Below are positions 59,279-64,000 of a stretch of 64,000 nucleotides of DNA, one piece after another. How positions within the stretch are numbered: position 1 is the stretch's first letter; each line of letters begins with the position of its first letter. This stretch comes from Leifsonia sp. Root112D2. Lineage in GTDB: Bacteria > Actinomycetota > Actinomycetes > Actinomycetales > Microbacteriaceae. The stretch is taken from positions 1,667,480 through 1,731,479 of the forward strand of contig NZ_LMCU01000001.1 of the NCBI RefSeq assembly GCF_001424905.1, in the 5' to 3' direction. The translations under genes and the position numbers were made by a program. A model generated the notes under the pieces. That model saw only the letters and a program-made list of their open reading frames with translations, made no database searches and was not told the origin of the DNA.

Positions 59279-60319
59279 ATGATTCGCCGCTGGCTTCCGG
59301 TGGTTCGGGGCCTGGAATTCGAGGTGGCGACCCGGGCCGGAATTGCGGTGGCCGTTCCGCTGTTCGCGCTGTATGCATCCGGGCGCATGGATCTCACCGC
59401 GTACGCCTCCTTCGGCGCCATGACTGCCCTCTACGGGCGCAGCGAGCCGTACCGCGCGCGGCTACGCACGGTAACCGCAGCAGGCATCGGTCTTCTCGTG
59501 TGCATCGCGCTCGGAGCTGTCATGGCCGCGGCATCGGCGCCGCTCGCCGTGGTCGTGCTGGGCCTGCTCGTCGTGATCGCAGCCGGCATCATCACGGAGG
59601 CGCGGGTCGGAATGTTTCCGCCCACGCCCATCTTCTTCGTGTTCGCGTTCACGGTGTGCGCGCTGTTGCCGACTCCGCTCGGAGAGCTCGGCGGCAGGCT
59701 GCTTCTGGCGATGGCCTGCGCGGCGTTAGCCTGGCTGCTCGTGATGTCGGGGTGGGCGGTTCGACGGCTGGCGGGCGAACGCAACTCCTCCCTGTTCAAG
59801 GCTCTGCCCCGACGACCAGTGCGGCGCCGTCGTGTTTGGCGGGATCGGGCAGTGCTCTTCTCCATCGCGCAGAGTCTCATCGGAGTTCTTGCCGCCGGCG
59901 CCATAGCCATGGCGCTCGGAATCGGGCATCCGTACTGGGCCGTTGTCAGCGTGATAGCGGTGCTCCCGCCTCCGGGGGCGAAGCATTCCATCACTCGCTC
60001 ACTGCACCGCATTGCGGGAACGACGGCCGGCGTTGTGGTGACGGGCCTCATTCTTCTGCCAGGGCCGTCGCAACTGCTGCTCATCATCGTTGTCATCGTC
60101 GCGCAATTCGGTGCGGAGATTCTCGTCGGTCGCCACTACGGGGCAGCGCTGCTGTTCATCACCCCGCTTGCCATTACCGTGTCGCACATGGCCAGTCCGG
60201 TGCCGGTCGGGCAACTTCTTGTGGACAGGGTCATCGAGACCGCGCTCGGCGCCGCGATTGGGCTCGTACTTGTACTGCTGGCGCGTGTGGTCGAGCCGCG
60301 GCTCGCGCGACTGCGCTGA
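59279..60319 (+). CDS. FUSC family membrane protein
   Basis: A 346-residue protein with two blocks of membrane helices (about 15-165 and 195-335) separated by a short Arg-rich cytosolic stretch (LPRRPVRRRRVWRDR). The pattern and blocks such as GIGHPYWAVVSVIAVLPPPGAK and TRSLHRIAGTTAGVVVTGLIL are typical of FUSC (fusaric acid resistance/aromatic acid exporter-like) proteins of actinobacteria. The substrate is unknown. ATG 59279 has no clear ribosome-binding site; GACGAGCT from the duplicated repeat lies just upstream. Confidence 0.8.
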   Translation: MIRRWLPVVRGLEFEVATRAGIAVAVPLFALYASGRMDLTAYASFGAMTALYGRSEPYRARLRTVTAAGIGLLVCIALGAVMAAASAPLAVVVLGLLVVIAAGIITEARVGMFPPTPIFFVFAFTVCALLPTPLGELGGRLLLAMACAALAWLLVMSGWAVRRLAGERNSSLFKALPRRPVRRRRVWRDRAVLFSIAQSLIGVLAAGAIAMALGIGHPYWAVVSVIAVLPPPGAKHSITRSLHRIAGTTAGVVVTGLILLPGPSQLLLIIVVIVAQFGAEILVGRHYGAALLFITPLAITVSHMASPVPVGQLLVDRVIETALGAAIGLVLVLLARVVEPRLARLR

Positions 60320-60782
60320 CGCCGAACTTCCTCATCTGCGCCCACGGGCCAGGCGTCGGCGATGTTACCGAGCAGCGCACAGGCGCGGGCGATCGCGCTC
60401 TCTCACCCGACCTCGCCTGGACAACGCCGCCGATCGGCACAGCGGAACTCGTGCTCATCGTGCAAGACCCTGACGTGCCTATCGGGAAGGCCGCGACCCA
60501 TGCGCTCACTCGAGGCATAGACCCGGCGCTGCACTGCATCCCTGAGGGTGGTCTCACCCAGCCCAGCTCGATTGGCGGACTCAAACCCGGCACAGGCGCC
60601 CTCGGCCACCGCGGTTGGGCCGGCCCCATGCCGGTACGCTCGCACGGTCAGCACTCCTACGTTTTCCAACTCTTCGCCCTGAACTACCCGCTCGAGCTGC
60701 CCGACACCTTCACCCTTGCCGCCCTCGGCCGCGATACCCCTGAGCCCGAGCGCCATGCGCTGACTGTATCTGCGTGCGCTCA
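60316..60782 (+). pseudogene. YbhB/YbcL (PEBP) family protein, decayed
   Basis: An open frame after FUSC encodes a recognisable phosphatidylethanolamine-binding-protein core: ALSPDLAWTTPPIGTAELVL, IVQDPDVPIGKAATHAL, GLTQPSSIGGLKPGTGALGHRG, WAGPMPVRSHGQHSYVFQLF and ALNYPLELPD. No ATG, GTG or TTG opens the frame between the FUSC stop and the core, the N-terminal ~50 residues of relatives are missing, and the C-terminal VLARGxLxGTYER is replaced by unrelated residues where the frame runs into the hairpin at 60783. I take it as a fragment. A CTG at 60316 is the only near-start. Confidence 0.7.
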
Positions 60783-60854
60783 ATTCAGGAGTTTCTTGGC
60801 GACACGCCGCTCGCGCATGCCCGGGCGCGGCGTGTCGCCAAGAAGCTCCTGAAT
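60783..60854. repeat. 28-bp near-perfect inverted repeat after the PEBP remnant
   Basis: ATTCAGGAGTTTCTTGGCGA continuing to CACGCCGC (60783-60810) pairs with 60827-60854 with one mismatch; 16-base loop. The core TTGGCGACAC/GTGTCGCC is shared with the hairpin between pcrA and FUSC (59226-59250). A short direct triplication (GGGTCAGGGCGGCTCAGTGC-like) follows up to 60904. It could terminate both convergent transcripts. Confidence 0.8.
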
Positions 60855-60904
60855 AGTGCGCGGGTCAGGGCGGCTCAGTGCGGCTCAGTGCGGGTCAGAG
60901 CGGC

Positions 60905-61327
60905 TCACTGCCCGCGCGGGGCGGTGAGGGCGGCGCGTAGCTCCGCAGGCAGGGGCTCCGGGGTGCCGTCGGCACCGACGTGCACGGCGGCCGTCGTGCC
61001 TTCGAAGCACAACTCGTCGTCGCGCAGCGCCCGCCACGCGTAACCGATCGAGGATGACCCGACGCGCGCGACCTCGATCTCGAGCACGAACTCGTCGTCG
61101 AAGGCGAGCGCCCGGTGGAACGTCGCCTCCACGTGACGGCGAGGAAAGACCGTGAGAACGGATGCCCCCGCCGCACGCAGCAGCTCATGCTCGGCCAGCT
61201 CCGCCCAGCGGAACGCGGCGGTGTGATGGATGCGGCCGCCGGCATCCGTGTCCACCCACTGCACGCGCAGACGCACGCGCACGAGTGGACCGGTGCCGCC
61301 GCCGGGCTCGGCCGCCGCCTCGGTCAT
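60905..61327 (-). CDS. acyl-CoA thioesterase, 4HBT hotdog family
   Basis: A 140-residue hotdog-fold protein from ATG 61327, which overlaps the SDR stop (ATGA). VQWVDTDAGGRIHHTAAFRW holds the catalytic Asp of the 4-hydroxybenzoyl-CoA thioesterase type, with the usual following HY/HH and FRW pattern. EFVLEIEVARVGSSSIGYAW is the second strand pair. It probably releases free acids or CoA in the lipid operon; the acyl specificity is unknown. A longer reading from 61387 runs inside the SDR gene. Confidence 0.85.
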   Translation of the reverse strand: MTEAAAEPGGGTGPLVRVRLRVQWVDTDAGGRIHHTAAFRWAELAEHELLRAAGASVLTVFPRRHVEATFHRALAFDDEFVLEIEVARVGSSSIGYAWRALRDDELCFEGTTAAVHVGADGTPEPLPAELRAALTAPRGQ

Positions 61328-62235
61328 TCGATCGGGGGAAGAACGATGCCGGATTTCTGCTGGTGCTCGGCAAAGGTCGCGGGCCACGCTGCCGAGATCT
61401 CGTCTGCGCTCCAGCCGCCTTCGCGGTATTCGAGCGAGATCTCATCGGAGTGTGAGTACAGCGACAGCTTGTCTCCGCCGATGCCTATTGCCTGCCCCGT
61501 GACCGACGCCGAGTCGTCTGAGGCCAGCCACACGAGCACGGGGGCCACATCCTCCGGCCCGCCGAGCGCGTGTTCCTGGCGCACCACGCGGGGCAGCGGC
61601 TTGCCCGCCTCGTAGTCGGCGTAGACATCCTTGTAGATCGGAATCGTGGCCGTCATGGCGGTGAGCGCCGTGGGCACCACCGCGTTCACGGTGATGTTCG
61701 CGCGGGCCAGCTCGAGCGACCAGGTACGCGCCATCGCCACGATGCCGGCCTTCGCCGCCGAGTAGTTGGTCTGGCCGAAGTTGCCGTGCTGGCCGGCGGG
61801 GGAGCCGATCACGATGATGCGCCCGCCCTCGCCCTGCTCGCGCATGCGGATCGCTGCGGCGCGCCCCGTGGTGAACGTGCCGCGCAGGTGGGTCTGAATG
61901 ACGAGGTCGAAGTCGTCGTCGCTCATCTTCCACAGCACGGTGTCGCGCAGCACTCCGGCGTTCGTGACGAGAATATCGAGGCGACCGAACTCCGAGACAG
62001 CCGTCTCGACGAGCTTGTCGGCCGTTTCGGTGGGGCCCACCGGCGCGACGACGGCGACGGCCTTGCCGCCGGCATCCGTGATCGAGGCGACGGCGGATGC
62101 CGCGGTGTCGGGATTCACGTCGTTGATCACCACGGATGCGCCGGCCGCTGCCAGCGCCTTCGCGTAGGCGAGCCCGAGCCCCTGCCCGCTGCCCGTGACG
62201 ATGGCGACCTTGCCGTCGAGGCTGATGCCGCTCAT
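61324..62235 (-). CDS. SDR family oxidoreductase (3-hydroxyacyl-CoA dehydrogenase-like)
   Basis: A 303-residue classical short-chain dehydrogenase. The cofactor motif TGSGQGLG is at about 14-21, VTNAGVLRD is the NNAG motif, and the catalytic Ser-Tyr-Lys lies in VIGSPAGQHGNFGQTNYSAAKAG. The ~50-residue C-terminal tail (SLYSHSDEISLEYREGGWSADEI) resembles the hydroxyacyl-CoA dehydrogenase part of peroxisomal multifunctional enzyme 2. Between a MaoC hydratase and a thioesterase, 3-hydroxyacyl-CoA oxidation is the likely job. Coupled to both by ATGA overlaps. Confidence 0.9.
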   Translation of the reverse strand: MSGISLDGKVAIVTGSGQGLGLAYAKALAAAGASVVINDVNPDTAASAVASITDAGGKAVAVVAPVGPTETADKLVETAVSEFGRLDILVTNAGVLRDTVLWKMSDDDFDLVIQTHLRGTFTTGRAAAIRMREQGEGGRIIVIGSPAGQHGNFGQTNYSAAKAGIVAMARTWSLELARANITVNAVVPTALTAMTATIPIYKDVYADYEAGKPLPRVVRQEHALGGPEDVAPVLVWLASDDSASVTGQAIGIGGDKLSLYSHSDEISLEYREGGWSADEISAAWPATFAEHQQKSGIVLPPIE

Positions 62236-62705
62236 GCGTAGTACCTCACGATCATGACGGAGACGGCGACCGGCTTGGCCTGGCCCTCCGCCTCGAAGGT
62301 GTTCTCATAGACGGCCTGAACGCCGCCGGCGACATCGGTGACGCTCGTGAGCACCGAAGAGACGCGGATGCGCGCCCCTACCAGCACGGGCGCCGGAAAG
62401 CGCAGCTTGTCGAGTCCGTAGTTGATGCCGGTGCCCAGGTCGGTGACCTCGATGAATTCCTCCATGAGCGGCACGATGAGCGCGAGGGTGAAGTAGCCGT
62501 GCACGATGGTGCCGCCGAACGGCGTGTTCTTGGCGAACTCCGGGTCGATGTGCACGCGGTTGTGGTCACCGGTGAGGTCGGCGAACTGGTTCACCTGCTC
62601 CTGCGTGACGGTGCGCCACGACGATGGGCCGAGCTTCGTGCCGACCAGGTCTTTCAGGCCGGCGATGGTCGTCGAGGTCTTGACGACGGGGGTGTCAGTA
62701 GTCAT
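62232..62705 (-). CDS. MaoC family (R)-enoyl-CoA hydratase
   Basis: A 157-residue hotdog-fold hydratase. FADLTGDHNRVHIDPEFAKNTPFGGTIVHGYFTLALI (in parts) carries the hydratase-2 motif with catalytic Asp and His (LTGDHNRVHID) and GTIVHGYFTLAL. It would hydrate enoyl-CoA to (R)-3-hydroxyacyl-CoA for the SDR downstream. GAGGAACC lies before the ATG. 49 bases separate it from the thiolase stop upstream in the operon. Confidence 0.92.
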   Translation of the reverse strand: MTTDTPVVKTSTTIAGLKDLVGTKLGPSSWRTVTQEQVNQFADLTGDHNRVHIDPEFAKNTPFGGTIVHGYFTLALIVPLMEEFIEVTDLGTGINYGLDKLRFPAPVLVGARIRVSSVLTSVTDVAGGVQAVYENTFEAEGQAKPVAVSVMIVRYYA

Positions 62706-62754
62706 GGACGGTTCCTCTTTCTTGTGGGGATGGTGTGTGGTGATGCAGGAGTGC

Positions 62755-63945
62755 TCAGTCGCCGACCTTGATCAGCACGGCGCCGGCGGAGTCGCCCGCG
62801 GCGCATCCGGCGAAGAGACCGATGCCTCCGCCGCGAATGTGCAGTGCCTGAATGAGCTCGGCGATGGAGCGGGCCCCGGTGGGCCCCTGCGGGTGCCCGT
62901 AGATGAGCGACGAACCATACGGGTTCATCTTCTCCAGCGGGTAACCGGTCTCACGCGAGAACCACAGGTCGTTGACGGCGAACGGGTTGTGGCTGGTCAT
63001 GATGTCGACCTGGGAGATATCGACGTCGGCATCGGCGAGCGCCCGGCGGGCCGCGCCGACGGGAGCCTTGGGCATGAAACCGGGGTCGGCCCGGCTGAAG
63101 CCCGTGGAGAGAATCTGCACGCTCACGCCGTCCTGGCCGATCTCGCGTGCGCGCTCCTCCGTGGCGACCACGATGCCGGCTGCGCCATCCGCCGGATGCG
63201 TTTGCGAACCGAAAGTGACCACCCCACCCTCCTGCCCCGCTTTGAGCGCGGCGAGGCCCTCGGCCGTGGTCGGGAAGATGCCGTAGTCCTCCTCGAGGAA
63301 GGTGTCTGCCTTGCGGCCCGGGATACGCACGGGAACCATGTAACGCTTCTGGAACTCCCGGTCGTTGTCGAGCGCACGGGTGTACTGCTCGTAGCGCTGC
63401 AGGGTGAGCTCGTCGATCTGCTGCCTGGTGAAGCCCGCGTCGGCCGCCGTGTTCTCGGCGGTGGAATACATGCCCTTCCTGGTGGTCGGCTCGAAGGCCA
63501 TCGGGTCGTTCACCCAGTGCTCGGTCACGGGGGCGGCACTCGGTGTGGTCTGGCTGGCGAAGACCATGAGGGGACCGTTGCTGGTGCGGTCGGTGAGCAC
63601 GCCGATGGTCGTCTCGTGCGCCCCGAGCTCCACCTGGGCGGCGAGGTGCTCGACTACCGCGGCGGATGTCGCACACGCCCGGGCGATCCACGGACCGGAG
63701 TACGCGCCGGCACCCAGGCGGCGCGCCATGACCGTGACACCCCAGAAGCCGTTGGGCTGTGGAACGGTGCAGCCCAAGGCCCATTCGGTGATCTCCTCGG
63801 CCGGGAGGCCACGCTCGTCGAGAGCCCTGCGGGTTACGTCTTCTGCCATGTCGAGGCTGTTGAGATTGGCGAGCGGCCCCTGCCATTTAGAGAACGGGGT
63901 GGCCCACGAAAAGCCCATTGGAACGAACGCTTTGTTGAACCGCAT
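62755..63945 (-). CDS. thiolase family protein (acetyl-CoA acetyltransferase-like)
   Basis: A 396-residue thiolase. Nucleophile Cys in IARACATSAAVVEHL, catalytic His in SSLIYGHPQGPTGARS and the C-terminal Cys in LFAGCAAGDSAGAVLIKVGD match the Cys/His/Cys arrangement of thiolases; the Asn of SHNPFAVNDLWF is the expected NEAF-like element (here NPFA). ATG 63945 is preferred because GGGAG lies just upstream; ATG 63957 would add four residues. It is the first gene of the operon thiolase-MaoC-SDR-thioesterase and should carry out the final thiolysis, or the first condensation, of the pathway. Confidence 0.92.
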   Translation of the reverse strand: MRFNKAFVPMGFSWATPFSKWQGPLANLNSLDMAEDVTRRALDERGLPAEEITEWALGCTVPQPNGFWGVTVMARRLGAGAYSGPWIARACATSAAVVEHLAAQVELGAHETTIGVLTDRTSNGPLMVFASQTTPSAAPVTEHWVNDPMAFEPTTRKGMYSTAENTAADAGFTRQQIDELTLQRYEQYTRALDNDREFQKRYMVPVRIPGRKADTFLEEDYGIFPTTAEGLAALKAGQEGGVVTFGSQTHPADGAAGIVVATEERAREIGQDGVSVQILSTGFSRADPGFMPKAPVGAARRALADADVDISQVDIMTSHNPFAVNDLWFSRETGYPLEKMNPYGSSLIYGHPQGPTGARSIAELIQALHIRGGGIGLFAGCAAGDSAGAVLIKVGD

Positions 63946-64000
63946 CGAAGCTCCCATGTCGTCGCTGACGGCGGCACCGACACGGCCGCACCTCTAAAGA

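Overview
The window is a stretch of chromosome from a high-GC actinobacterium, most likely a member of the Microbacteriaceae. The evidence is GC-rich codon use, alpha-operon gene order (infA-rpmJ-rpsM-rpsK-rpoA-rplQ), actinobacterial extensions on ribosomal proteins L15, L17 and S9, the GuaB3 paralogue, HrcA/CIRCE control of groES, a LAxTG-type sortase signal, and a -10 motif lying 6-7 bases before several start codons (probable leaderless mRNAs). I see no phage, transposase, CRISPR array, rRNA or tRNA gene. Most genes are housekeeping; the unusual material is in gene starts, repeats, one giant surface protein and a few remnants.

Layout. 1-3559: end of the spc ribosomal operon (rplO, secY, adk, map). 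3566-11117: a complete mannitol PTS module, with a PRD-type regulator divergent from an EIIB-like protein, HPr, enzyme I, mannitol EIICB, mannitol EIIA and mannitol-1-phosphate dehydrogenase. 11323-14581: alpha operon, with repetitive palindromic elements in its gaps and a strong terminator after rplQ. 14699-16711: a membrane O-acyltransferase with an SGNH domain. 16777-20290: truA, rplM-rpsI and glmM. 20303-28885: coaA (reverse), glmS, acpS-alr-tsaE, tsaB-rimI-tsaD (t6A tRNA modification, envelope precursors) and two small proline-rich membrane proteins. 28966-34759: a THUMP-like methyltransferase (reverse), groES with two CIRCE operators, guaB, a MalY/PatB lyase (reverse) and guaB3.

34846-41729: glpD, a KhtT/KhtU-like K+/H+ antiporter pair, SURF1, a DUF3817 protein and guaA. 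The boundaries khtU/SURF1 and DUF3817/guaA each carry an in-frame ATTAGC overlapping the upstream stop codon, which raises the possibility of AUU starts. 41737-50467: a MalT-like LuxR regulator divergent from a ~1,900-residue repeat adhesin with a signal peptide and a C-terminal LARTG sorting signal. 50557-53630: small membrane protein, acetate transporter and acetyl-CoA synthetase. 53735-55465: reverse-strand membrane proteins, including an unlisted 56-residue protein and a Bax-inhibitor-1 homologue. 55526-60319: glycerophosphodiesterase, PcrA/UvrD helicase and a FUSC transporter. 60316-60904: a decayed PEBP gene ending at a long hairpin. 60905-63945: a reverse acyl-CoA operon (thiolase, MaoC hydratase, SDR, thioesterase), beginning near the window edge.

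Functional themes are translation and secretion, mannitol, glycerol and acetate use, purine synthesis (guaB, guaB3, guaA), cell-envelope precursors (glmM, glmS, alr) and tRNA t6A. The best candidates for something new are the two putative AUU starts, the regulator/adhesin pair, the orphan cellobiose-type EIIB inside a mannitol operon, and the families of long hairpins and palindromes. Motif positions were read by eye and no database search was made.
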